Shown here: positions 27,766 to 35,836 of the stretch, piece by piece
How the letters are laid out: every line of letters starts with the position of its first letter
Position numbering within the stretch: position 1 is the stretch's first letter
NCBI GenBank assembly: GCA_014762505.1
Contig: JABURS010000043.1
Location: 62,001 to 126,000, forward strand
Direction: 5' to 3'
From: Chromatiales bacterium
Lineage (GTDB): Bacteria; Pseudomonadota; Gammaproteobacteria; SpSt-1174
DNA: 64,000 bases
The notes under the pieces: generated by a model
What the model saw: the letters and a program-made list of their open reading frames with translations, nothing else
What the model was told of the DNA's origin: nothing
Databases searched by the model: none
Position numbers and translations under genes: made by a program

Positions 27766-28028
27766 GACTTATCCTCGGCAAGCCGTTTGACCTGGTTGGC
27801 GAGATCCTGGACGGTGCTGACATCGGCCATCACGTTCAGGGGGACGATCACGTCGAAATGGTCCTCGATCTCCGTCAGCAGTTCCATGACGTTGATGGAG
27901 TCCAGACCCATGTCCGCCACCAGGTTGGTCTGCTCGTTCAGTTCGATGTTCTTGGTCGGGAAGCGTTCCAGCAGGTGAAACAGCGTCTGCAGGATCTCCT
28001 GGTACAGGTCTTTGGTCTCACTCGACAT
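27762..28028 (-). CDS. acpR: Acyl carrier protein for sphingolipid synthesis
   Basis: An 88-residue ACP with the phosphopantetheine serine in DMGLDSINVME (Ser44). It would carry the acyl chain between the acyl-ACP synthetase and serine palmitoyltransferase. ATG 28028 is the start: the longer frame up to 28169 lies inside cerR. It overlaps the end of cerR by 11 bp and its stop overlaps the spt start. This ACP is distinct from the housekeeping fatty-acid ACP in sequence around the serine (INVMEL rather than VELVM) and in context. Confidence 0.85.
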   Translation of the reverse strand: MSSETKDLYQEILQTLFHLLERFPTKNIELNEQTNLVADMGLDSINVMELLTEIEDHFDVIVPLNVMADVSTVQDLANQVKRLAEDKS

Positions 28029-28980
28029 TCGATATGCCCTCATCCGTCCGAGGTCGCGCTCGCTTGAGCAGTAAGGGTAGCCCGTCACGCAGGGTGATGG
28101 TGGGCTGCCAGCCGGTGGCGCGACTGAATTCGGTATTGTCGCAAACCCAGTCGGGATGGCGAAGTTCATTTACCTTGCCTGGCGTCAGCATCGGCAGATA
28201 GCCGAACAGACGCGCAGCGAGGAGGTTGGCGGCGGCAAGGCCGCGCAGCAGCGCGCCCGGGACCCTCAGCCGCAGGCCACGGCCGCGCCCGGTGACGTCC
28301 TCGACGATGGTGGCGATGTCTTCCCAGCTGTAACCCTCGCTACGACCGTCGTGTATTTCATACGTTCCACGCGCCTCACTGTCCAGCAGGCTGAGGACGG
28401 CGGTGGCCAGGTCGCTGACGTGCAGCAGGGAGGCGCGCGCGCCAGGCGAGCCGAGCAGGGGCGTCAGCCCCCAGGCCATGGTATTGAACAGCGGCAGCAG
28501 TTCGCGGTCCCCCGGCCCGTATACCGCCGGTGGCCGCAGCACCGCCCAGGACAGGGCCGTGCCTTCCGCCACCGAGGCCAGGCGCACCTCGCCCTCGCGC
28601 TTGCTCGCGGCATAGGGCGACAGGCCCGGTTCGCGGGCGGCAAGGGACGAGATCAGGATGAGGCGGGGAGGCCGGGGCTGGGCCAGGGCGATACGGGCAA
28701 TGCGCTCGGCGCCGTCGGCGTTGATCGGCCGGAAATCCTGTTCCGTGCGTCCGCGTACGCGGCCGGCTACATGCACCACGGCGTCCGCGCCGGCCAGCAA
28801 CTGCTGCAGGGAGGCTTCGTCGTGCAGTCCGCCGGTGACCGTTTCCAGTGCCTGGTGACGCAGCGGCAGGGTCTGCCGGTGCACCAGCGCCCTGACCCGC
28901 CACCCCGATTCCAGCAGTTGCGCGACCAGGGCCTGTCCGACGAAACCCGACGCCCCGGTAACGGCGACTGTTGCGGTCAT
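28018..28980 (-). CDS. cerR: NAD(P)-dependent epimerase/dehydratase-type reductase, CerR-like
   Basis: A 320-residue extended short-chain dehydrogenase. The cofactor loop is VTGASGFVG (7-15) and the catalytic pair is Y123-x3-K127 (YAASK), with a helpful SS pair upstream (LISSLA). In bacterial ceramide synthesis CerR is thought to reduce the 3-keto group after N-acylation. The gene sits between aasR and acpR with a 4 bp ATGA overlap with aasR (28977-28980), the order reported in Caulobacter as I recall it. A sugar-nucleotide epimerase role is less likely in this operon. Confidence 0.8.
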   Translation of the reverse strand: MTATVAVTGASGFVGQALVAQLLESGWRVRALVHRQTLPLRHQALETVTGGLHDEASLQQLLAGADAVVHVAGRVRGRTEQDFRPINADGAERIARIALAQPRPPRLILISSLAAREPGLSPYAASKREGEVRLASVAEGTALSWAVLRPPAVYGPGDRELLPLFNTMAWGLTPLLGSPGARASLLHVSDLATAVLSLLDSEARGTYEIHDGRSEGYSWEDIATIVEDVTGRGRGLRLRVPGALLRGLAAANLLAARLFGYLPMLTPGKVNELRHPDWVCDNTEFSRATGWQPTITLRDGLPLLLKRARPRTDEGISNVE

Positions 28981-30782
28981 GCCAGGCGTCGGATCGGGTC
29001 CCCGGCCGGCTGTGCGGAACGCGTGCGCGAGGCCTCGGAACCGACCCGCGAGGCGGTGCCCTGCTTGCGGGCGATGTAGTCCAGGCGGGCGCGCGAGCGC
29101 GAGAGCTTGCCGGACGAGGTGCGCGGCAGGGTGCGCGGCGGCACCAGCTCGACGATGCACTCGATGCCGAACTCGGCGCGAACCAGGCCCTTGATGTTCT
29201 TCACCAGTTGCTCGCGCTTCTCGTTGTCGCGCTCGCGGCACTGCACCACCAGGGCGGCCATCTCGTGCTGATCCTCCTCGGAGGTGACGGAGAAGGCGGC
29301 CACGTCGGTATAGCGCACGCCGGGCTGGGTCTTGGCCAGGTATTCGAGATCCTGCGGCCAGATGTTGCGGCCGTGCACGATGATCATGTCCTTCTTGCGG
29401 CCGGTGACGAACAGCCGGTCGCCGATCAGGTAGCCGATGTCGCCGGTGTTGAGCCAGCCGTCTTCGCTCAGTACTTCGCGGGTGGCGGCCTCGTCGTGGA
29501 AGTAGCCGCTCATGACGCTGGGGCCGCGCACGTGGATGGCTCCGGCATGGCGCTCCGGCAGCGGGTTGCCGTTGTCGTCGCGTATCGAGACCTCGAAGGT
29601 GGGCAGCATCACGCCGCAGTCCACGTAGCGGGCCACGCGGGTGCCGTCGCGTTTGGCCTGTTCCGGGTCCACCGGGCGGGCCACGCTTTCATGCTGCAGG
29701 TGCTCGGCGTCGATGTAGTCGATGCCCAGGTCGGCGCCCAGCTTGGCGAAGCTGATGCCCAGCGAGCATTCGGCCATGCCGTAGCAGGGCAGGTAGGCGC
29801 GCGGATTGAAGCCGGCAGGCGCCAGGGCCTCGGCGAAGCGCTGCAGCGGCTCCGGGCTGATCATCTCGGCGCCCACGCAGGCGGCGCGCAGGGCGCTGAG
29901 GTCCCACTGCTCGGCATCGCGCGCACGCACCCGCATGGCCGCCAGGTCGTAACCGAAGGGCGGGGCGGAGGTGATGGTGGCGCGGTTGGCCGACATCATG
30001 TCCAGCCACTTGCGCGGGCGCATGGCGAAGTCGTGGGTGCCGAGGAAGTCCACCGAGCGCTGGGTGACCATCGGCATGATGATGAAGGCCACCAGCCCCA
30101 TGTCGTGGAAGAAGGGCAGCCAGGAGCCGAAGCGATCCTGCTCGTTCAGCTCCAGTCCGTGCACGGCCATGTCGTGGATGTTGGCCAGCACTGTGGTGTG
30201 GTCGATGACCACGCCACGGGGGAAGCGGGTGCTGCCCGAGGTGTACTGGATGTAGGCGGTATCGCCCGGTTCGGCGCCCGGCAGTTCGCCGGTGGCCGGC
30301 TCGAGCTGGTCGAAGACCTCGGGGGTGCCCACGCAGCGCAGGTCGAGGCCTTCCACGGCCTCCTCGAGAAAGCTCATCCACTCGGACGGCGCCATCGCGG
30401 CGGCGGCGCCGCAGTTCTCGATCAGCTTGCGCAGCTGGGAGACGTAGGCGGCATGGCCGCCGATGTGCACGGTGGCGGGCAGGGGGACGGGCACCAGACC
30501 GGCGTATTGACAAGCCCAGAAGAAGCGGACAAAGTCGGGCGTGGTCTCGGCGACCAGGGCCACGCGCCCGCCTTTCTCGATGCCCAGCCCGACCAGTCGA
30601 CGCGCCAGCTCCAGGGCCTGTTCACGCAGCTCGGCATATTTCGCGGCGGCATACAGCTCGCCCCGCGCGTTGTAGAAGTTCACGCCAGTTTCACCGCCAG
30701 CGGCATAATCCAGGGCTTCGCACAGGGTCGAGAATGTAGAAGGTCGCAAAGCTAGATCATGCGAACTGCCTGTCGGCTGCAT
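28977..30782 (-). CDS. aasR: Acyl-ACP synthetase / fatty acyl-AMP ligase for sphingolipid synthesis
   Basis: A 601-residue ANL-family adenylating enzyme that would activate a fatty acid and load it on the ACP. YTSGSTRFPRG (180-190) is the ATP P-loop; the glycine-rich YGMAECSLGISF and the hinge GRKKDMIIVHGRN follow; SGKLSRSR near the end contains the C-terminal catalytic lysine. The insertion region typical of fatty acyl-AMP ligases fits the WLPFFHDMGL motif. It is the first gene of the aasR-cerR-acpR-spt operon. AAGGA lies 9 bp upstream of the ATG. Confidence 0.85.
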   Translation of the reverse strand: MQPTGSSHDLALRPSTFSTLCEALDYAAGGETGVNFYNARGELYAAAKYAELREQALELARRLVGLGIEKGGRVALVAETTPDFVRFFWACQYAGLVPVPLPATVHIGGHAAYVSQLRKLIENCGAAAAMAPSEWMSFLEEAVEGLDLRCVGTPEVFDQLEPATGELPGAEPGDTAYIQYTSGSTRFPRGVVIDHTTVLANIHDMAVHGLELNEQDRFGSWLPFFHDMGLVAFIIMPMVTQRSVDFLGTHDFAMRPRKWLDMMSANRATITSAPPFGYDLAAMRVRARDAEQWDLSALRAACVGAEMISPEPLQRFAEALAPAGFNPRAYLPCYGMAECSLGISFAKLGADLGIDYIDAEHLQHESVARPVDPEQAKRDGTRVARYVDCGVMLPTFEVSIRDDNGNPLPERHAGAIHVRGPSVMSGYFHDEAATREVLSEDGWLNTGDIGYLIGDRLFVTGRKKDMIIVHGRNIWPQDLEYLAKTQPGVRYTDVAAFSVTSEEDQHEMAALVVQCRERDNEKREQLVKNIKGLVRAEFGIECIVELVPPRTLPRTSSGKLSRSRARLDYIARKQGTASRVGSEASRTRSAQPAGDPIRRLA

Positions 30783-31235
30783 TACAGTGTTCCTTATTCC
30801 GTTTTTCGGAAATATCCGGTTGTTGCGTCAATCTGTTCGGGCAAATAGTAAAGTACGACCGCTGAATTCCCCAAGTGGTTCATTTCACAGCAGAAGTCAC
30901 CCGTTTCCCCAGGCCGCAGGGGCCTATCCTAGGCGCCACCCTGTCAGGCACATAATATAAGCGAGCGATGATACGACGCCGGGCAGGGTGATTTCAATCG
31001 GCACTCGACACGTCCCGCCCGGTTTCGGTACCATCGCCTACCCCCGGGCAAAGGCGTGGCGACCCAAAACTATCATCCCGGGCAGGGAATTGATGGAACG
31101 TGCTGCACAGAATGTGCATCCGCCACTGTGGCACCCTCTCCCCCCGCCCGTTAGTCTCCAGCCATTGGGCATGCATGTATCGTGCCCGAGCAGCGGGCAT
31201 GACAGATTTCACGGACTTGCAAGAGTAAGCACCAC
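30783..31235. other. Divergent intergenic region of the ceramide operon and PAPS genes
   Basis: About 450 bp between the divergently transcribed aasR and sat/cysC. It is relatively A+T rich near 30790-30860 and 30945-30985 (AATATAAGCG). A promoter candidate for aasR lies at 30845-30874. No open frame with a good start is seen, and no riboswitch or repeat was recognised. Confidence 0.6.
30845..30874 (-). promoter_or_regulatory. Candidate sigma70 promoter for the ceramide operon
   Basis: On the minus strand TTGGGG and TACTAT are separated by 18 bp, about 65 bp upstream of the aasR ATG. The -10 has five of six consensus bases if TACTAT is compared with TATAAT loosely; the -35 is moderate. Confidence 0.4.
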
Positions 31236-32951
31236 ATGACAACAGGCCTGATCGCCCCACATGGGGGCGAGCTCAAGGAGCTTTATGCCGATTCCGCGCG
31301 CGTCGAGGCGCTCAAGCGCGAGGTCTCGGACCTGCCTTCCTGGGATCTGACCCCGCGCCAGCTCTGTGACGCCGAGTTGCTGCTCAATGGTGCCTTCTCC
31401 CCGCTCACGGGATTCCTGGGCGAGGCCGATTACCGTGCCGTGCTCGCCGACATGCGCCTGGCAGACGGCACCCTCTGGCCGATGCCGATCACCCTGGACG
31501 TGAGCGAGGCCTTCGCCGGCAACGTGAAGGCGGGGGATCGTATTACCCTGCGCTGCCCCGAGGGCGTGCCGATCGCCATCCTCACCGTGACCGACATGTG
31601 GACGCCGGATCGTCGGGCCGAGGCCGTGGCCGTGTTCGGCAGCGACGATGACCTGCACCCGGGCGTGGATTTCCTGCTCAACCGTTCCAACCCCGTCTAT
31701 CTCGGCGGCAGCCTCGAGGGCATCGAGCCGCCCACCCACTACGATTTCCGTCACCTGCGCGACACCCCGCGCGAGCTGCGCGAGAAGTTCGTGAAGTGGG
31801 GCTGGCGTCGCGTGGTCGCCTTCCAGACCCGCAACCCGATGCATCGCGCCCACCAGGAGCTCACCTTCCGGGCCGCGCAGCAGGTCGAGGCCAATCTCCT
31901 GATCCAGCCCGTGGTCGGCATGACCAAGCCGGGCGACATCGATCACTACACGCGCGTGCGCTGCTACGAGAAGATCCTGGACTGCTACCCCGACCAGACC
32001 ACCGGCCTGTCGCTGCTGGGTCTGGCCATGCGCATGGGCGGTCCGCGCGAGGCGCTGTGGCACGCCATCATCCGCAAGAACTACGGCTGCACCCACTTCA
32101 TCGTCGGGCGCGACCACGCCGGTCCCGGCAAGAACCGGGCGGGCGAGGACTTCTACGGGCCCTACGACGCCCAGGAACTGGTGGCGACCTACCAGGACGA
32201 GCTCGGCATCCAGATGGTGCCCTTCCAGATGATGGTGTACGTGCAGGAGCGCGCCCAGTACGTGCCGATCGACGAGGTGGCCGAGGGCGAGACCGTGCTC
32301 AACATCTCCGGCACCGAATTCCGCCGCCGCCTGCGCGAAGGGCTCGACATCCCCGAGTGGTTCTCCTACCCGGGCGTGGTGCAGGAGCTGCGTCGCGGCT
32401 ACCCGCCGCGCGACCGCCAGGGGCTGGTGATCTTCTTCACCGGCCTGTCGGGCTCCGGCAAGTCGACCATCGCCAACGCCCTGCGCGTGAAGCTCATGGA
32501 GATGGGCGGTCGCCCGGTGACGCTGCTTGACGGCGACCTGGTGCGCAAGAACCTGTCCAGCGAGCTCGGCTTCTCGCGCGAGCACCGCGATCTCAACATC
32601 CAGCGCATCGGCTTCGTCGCCGCCGAGATCGCCAAGGCCGGCGGCATCGCCATCTGCGCGCCGATCGCGCCCTACGCGGCCACCCGCCGCCAGGTGCGCG
32701 AGATGGCCGAGGCCCACGGCGGCTTCATCGAGGTGCATGTCGCCACCCCGCTGGAGGTCTGCGAGCAGCGTGACCGCAAGGGGCTGTATGCCAAGGCGCG
32801 CGCCGGCCTCATCAAGGAATTCACCGGCATCAGCGATCCCTACGAGGAGCCGGAGAACCCCGAGATGCGCATCGACACCGCCGATGCCAGTGCCGACGAG
32901 GCCGCCCATCGCATCCTGCTCAAGATGGAGAGCATGGGCTTCCTCAAGTAA
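31236..32951 (+). CDS. sat-cysC: Bifunctional ATP sulfurylase / APS kinase (PAPS synthetase)
   Basis: A 571-residue fusion that makes adenylylsulfate from ATP and sulfate and then phosphorylates it to PAPS. The sulfurylase part (to about residue 390) carries QTRNPMHRAHQ and GRDHAGPG; the kinase part has the P-loop GLSGSGKST near 403 and LLDGD about 30 residues later. Assimilatory and oxidative sulfur genes are absent nearby, while two sulfotransferases are in the window, so supply of PAPS for sulfation is the likely role. In sulfur oxidisers single Sat proteins usually lack a fused kinase. It is divergent from the ceramide operon and followed by cysQ after 26 bp. Confidence 0.9.
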   Translation: MTTGLIAPHGGELKELYADSARVEALKREVSDLPSWDLTPRQLCDAELLLNGAFSPLTGFLGEADYRAVLADMRLADGTLWPMPITLDVSEAFAGNVKAGDRITLRCPEGVPIAILTVTDMWTPDRRAEAVAVFGSDDDLHPGVDFLLNRSNPVYLGGSLEGIEPPTHYDFRHLRDTPRELREKFVKWGWRRVVAFQTRNPMHRAHQELTFRAAQQVEANLLIQPVVGMTKPGDIDHYTRVRCYEKILDCYPDQTTGLSLLGLAMRMGGPREALWHAIIRKNYGCTHFIVGRDHAGPGKNRAGEDFYGPYDAQELVATYQDELGIQMVPFQMMVYVQERAQYVPIDEVAEGETVLNISGTEFRRRLREGLDIPEWFSYPGVVQELRRGYPPRDRQGLVIFFTGLSGSGKSTIANALRVKLMEMGGRPVTLLDGDLVRKNLSSELGFSREHRDLNIQRIGFVAAEIAKAGGIAICAPIAPYAATRRQVREMAEAHGGFIEVHVATPLEVCEQRDRKGLYAKARAGLIKEFTGISDPYEEPENPEMRIDTADASADEAAHRILLKMESMGFLK

Positions 32952-32977
32952 CACGCCGACCCAGGAATCCGTACATC

Positions 32978-33799
32978 ATGCCCGTCGATACCCAGGCCCT
33001 GCTGCCCGCCGTCTGCGACCTAGCCCGCGAGGCCGGGGCCGCCATTCTGCGTGTCTACGAGAGCGACGACTTCGACGTCCAGACCAAGGGCGACGACTCC
33101 CCGCTGACCCGCGCCGACCTCGCCTCCAACCGCGTCATCGTCGACGGCCTGCGCCAGCTGGACGCCAGCATCCCGGTGCTGTCCGAGGAATCGCGGCAGG
33201 CGCCCTACAGCGAGCGCGCCGGCTGGTCCCGCTACTGGCTGGTGGATCCGATGGACGGGACCAAGGAGTTCGTCAAGCGCAGCGGCGAGTTCACCGTCAA
33301 CATCGCACTGGTCGACGAGGACGGCGTGCCGGTGCTGGGCGTGGTCTATGCCCCCGTGCTCGACCGCCTGTACTTTGCGGCACGCGGTCACGGTGCCTTC
33401 CGCCAGGACGGTCAGGACACCCCGCGGCCCATCCACGTGGCGGCCTACGACGGCAGCACCCCGAACATCGTCGCCTCCCGCTCGCATGGCGGCGAGACCC
33501 TCAAGCGTTTCCTCGACCAGGTGGGCGACTTCGAGGTCGTGAGCATGGGCAGCTCGCTCAAGCTCTGTCTCGTCGCCGAGGGTGCGGCGCATCTTTATCC
33601 CCGCCTCGGCCCCACCATGGAATGGGACACCGGCGCGGCGCACGCCATCGTCAACGAGGCCGGCGGGCAGGTCACCGATCTCTCCGGCAGGCCGCTGGCC
33701 TACAACAAGGAAGACCTGCTCAATCCCTACTTCATGGTCGAAGGCAATCCGCCCTATCCCTGGCGCGAGATGCTGCCCGCCGACATCGAGCCCGCATAG
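32978..33799 (+). CDS. cysQ: 3'(2'),5'-bisphosphate nucleotidase
   Basis: A 273-residue metal-dependent phosphatase of the inositol monophosphatase fold that dephosphorylates 3'-phosphoadenosine 5'-phosphate to AMP. DPMDGTKEF near residue 90 is the metal site, PVLSEES carries the activating glutamate, and WDTGAAHAIVNEAGG near 210 is the second motif. PAP is the by-product of PAPS-dependent sulfotransferases and inhibits them, so the gene completes a sulfation module with sat-cysC. Transcribed together with it (26 bp gap). Confidence 0.9.
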   Translation: MPVDTQALLPAVCDLAREAGAAILRVYESDDFDVQTKGDDSPLTRADLASNRVIVDGLRQLDASIPVLSEESRQAPYSERAGWSRYWLVDPMDGTKEFVKRSGEFTVNIALVDEDGVPVLGVVYAPVLDRLYFAARGHGAFRQDGQDTPRPIHVAAYDGSTPNIVASRSHGGETLKRFLDQVGDFEVVSMGSSLKLCLVAEGAAHLYPRLGPTMEWDTGAAHAIVNEAGGQVTDLSGRPLAYNKEDLLNPYFMVEGNPPYPWREMLPADIEPA

Positions 33800-33851
33800 A
33801 CGCCACAGCGTCAAAGGGCTATCCTAGGCCCCGTTCAACCGCCCGTCACAG

Positions 33852-33928
<77 letters not shown>

Positions 33929-33933
33929 TATGT

Positions 33934-33965
33934 AAAAAAAGGCCCCGATACATGGGGCCTTTTTT
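33934..33965 (+). terminator. Intrinsic terminator of tRNA-Arg
   Basis: GGCCCC / GGGGCC stem with a seven-base loop, an A-tract before and six T after; it can work in both directions. The tandem repeat carries an identical copy. Confidence 0.85.
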
Positions 33966-34091
33966 ATGGTCATCCATGCGCCATCGCCCGAGAGGTTTCG
34001 AACCTCTGACGATAGACAAAGCGGGTTCGAGCCGAGCGCAGCGCGCGAGGCCGCCGCCAGAGCGGCCCATCCTCTCGGGCGCGCCATATGT

Positions 34092-34123
34092 AAAAAAAGG
34101 CCCCGATACATGGGGCCTTTTTT
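34092..34123 (+). terminator. Second copy of the tRNA terminator in the tandem repeat
   Basis: Same hairpin and T-tract as at 33934-33965, exactly 158 bp further. A third, mutated copy lies near 34249-34275. Confidence 0.75.
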
Positions 34124-34426
34124 ATGGTCATCCATGCGCCATCGCCCGAGAGGTTTCGAACCTCTGACGATAGACAAAGCGGGTTCGAGCCGAGCGCAGC
34201 GCGCGAGGCCGCCGCCGGAGCGGCCCATCCTCTCGGGCGCGCCATATGAAAAAAAGGCCTCGATGCACGGGGCCTTCTTGTTGTTGCTTGGCGAAAGATT
34301 CTGCTGCAGGTGGCAAAGAGACAACCGTGTCTGCTCTTCCTCTGTGTGCTCTGTGCCCTCTGTGGCGCATAGGCTTTCGCCTTTCACCTAAGGCCTAACG
34401 CCGCGGTGCCATGTAACATCAGTCGG

Positions 34427-34681
34427 TCATTGCAGCTTACGTCGTTTTTCCTGGTACTCGTCTTCGTCGATTTCACCCCTGGCATAGCGTTCGTCGAGGA
34501 TATCCAGGGCGCGGCTTTGTTCGCTTCCGGATTTGCCCGTCCCACTCGGGGTGCTGCTCCATAGCCACCGTGCAAGTGCCACGATGCCCAGAATGACGAC
34601 GATCCAGAACAGGAGCATGAGCAGGCCGCCGCCCAGTCCCATACCGAAAAACGAATGGCCGCCCCAGCCGGAGTCGTACAT
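34427..34681 (-). CDS. Small membrane protein with SHOCT domain
   Basis: An 84-residue protein with one hydrophobic helix (LLMLLFWIVVILGIVALARWLW) and a C-terminal SHOCT motif (ALDILDERYARGEIDEDEYQEKRRKL). SHOCT domains are short oligomerisation elements often found at protein ends. It is the last gene of the minus-strand copper run, next to a Met-rich protein. The upstream extension of the frame is unlikely. Confidence 0.75.
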   Translation of the reverse strand: MYDSGWGGHSFFGMGLGGGLLMLLFWIVVILGIVALARWLWSSTPSGTGKSGSEQSRALDILDERYARGEIDEDEYQEKRRKLQ

Positions 34682-34749
34682 GATGAGAGTCTCCTGGTTT
34701 TGTTCAAGGGGGAAAAACCGGCACGCGTTATCGCGTGCCGGTCGCAGGG

Positions 34750-35307
34750 TTACTGCATCATGCCCATGCCGGGCCCCATCATGCCGCGGAACTGTTGACG
34801 CTGCTCCTTGTCGAGCATCTGCATCATCTGCTGCCGCGTTTCCAGGCCTTCACGCATCATCTCCAGCCGGATATCCGACATTTTCTGATAGGCCTTGGAG
34901 ACGGTATCCGGATTCGGGTCTTCCTTGGCCCATTCCTTTTGCAGCTCCAGCATCGCTTCCTGCATGTCGGTCATGTGCTCCCAGCGCTCCTTTTGTGCCT
35001 TCTGCTGGAGATCGAACAGTTTCTGACGCTGGTCGTCGCTCAGGTTCATCATGGCCATGGGGTTGCCATAGCCCTGGCCGTAGCCAGGGCCTCCCATCAT
35101 CGGGCCGCCCATCATGCCCATTCCGTAGCCCATGCCCACACCCGGGCCCATCATGCCCATTTGCATGCCGTTCTGACAGGGCCCGTAGGCCTCACCCATC
35201 ATTCCGCCGTAGCCATGGGCGAAGGCGGTTGTGCCGCTGCTGAGGATGGCCGCGAAGACCGTTGTCAGCAGGACCGGTTTGAGCGATTTACTGATCGTGC
35301 ATTTCAT
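34750..35307 (-). CDS. Met-rich periplasmic protein of the Spy/CpxP type
   Basis: A 185-residue secreted protein: signal peptide ending in TTAFAHG, then a long Met- and Gly-rich stretch (GMQMGMMGPG, MGYGMGMMGG and similar) and helical segments with LSDDQRQKLFDL and LETRQQMMQML, resembling the LTxxQ repeats of Spy/CpxP. The Met stretches could bind Cu(I). It lies in the copper island between the SHOCT gene and a secreted unknown protein. Confidence 0.75.
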   Translation of the reverse strand: MKCTISKSLKPVLLTTVFAAILSSGTTAFAHGYGGMMGEAYGPCQNGMQMGMMGPGVGMGYGMGMMGGPMMGGPGYGQGYGNPMAMMNLSDDQRQKLFDLQQKAQKERWEHMTDMQEAMLELQKEWAKEDPNPDTVSKAYQKMSDIRLEMMREGLETRQQMMQMLDKEQRQQFRGMMGPGMGMMQ

Positions 35308-35371
35308 GGCAGTTACTCCTTGCCGGTTGTGTTATCGCGACCTGGGTCGCGTGTGTGTGAGCCCCTTTGGC

Positions 35372-35797
35372 TCAGTTTGAAGAAGGCCATTGCCATCCTC
35401 CGTGCTCTTCGCGTGGTTTTTCGATTTGAGGGGACTGGAGAATGAGTGCCGATATGCCATCATGTGGCCCCAGTCCCCGGTAAATGACATTGCTGACCAC
35501 GCCTCGCTGGTCGAATTCCAGGATGTAGCGATGTGTGCCATGCCCATACCCATATTCGTAGACCCATCCCATGTGCCCGTTGGGTAGAGTGATTTTCTGA
35601 TGGGCTCCCCCATGCTGTCCGAAGGCTGTAAGCTCGTCGATCACGCCGAGTGGATACGCTTGTAATGCCTCGGATGGGTCGCCCGCATCGCGAGGCAGAG
35701 TCGGCGGTTGTGGTATGTGTTCGGTCGCGCCGAGATTCATCGGCGTGAACGCGATAGCTGCAAGAAGTAACGTTGTAAACAGGCTTATGGATTTCAT
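35372..35797 (-). CDS. Secreted protein of unknown function in the copper island
   Basis: A 141-residue protein with a signal peptide (LFTTLLLAAIAFTPMNLGA) and a His-containing, glycine- and aromatic-rich body (GHMGWVYEYGYGHGTHRY). Its size and composition resemble small copper-island proteins of the periplasm, but I do not recognise the family. It is 39 bp from the P-type ATPase gene on the same strand. Confidence 0.55.
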   Translation of the reverse strand: MKSISLFTTLLLAAIAFTPMNLGATEHIPQPPTLPRDAGDPSEALQAYPLGVIDELTAFGQHGGAHQKITLPNGHMGWVYEYGYGHGTHRYILEFDQRGVVSNVIYRGLGPHDGISALILQSPQIEKPREEHGGWQWPSSN

Positions 35798-35836
35798 GGA
35801 GTGGTCCCTCCTTCAGGTGCTGTGAATGCACGCCTT

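Noticed and set aside
28971-30755. 594-codon plus-strand frame opposite aasR
   Set aside because: High-GC shadow; sequence is His/Gly/Val-rich without family features, while the minus strand has a full ANL enzyme.
31209-32954. 581-codon minus-strand frame opposite sat/cysC
   Set aside because: Shadow with no motif; the plus strand has a clear Sat/CysC.
26551-33799. Sulfonolipid (capnine-type) synthesis from cysteate
   Set aside because: That pathway needs a cysteate-forming enzyme; here PAPS and sulfotransferases are present, so O-sulfation is the simpler reading.
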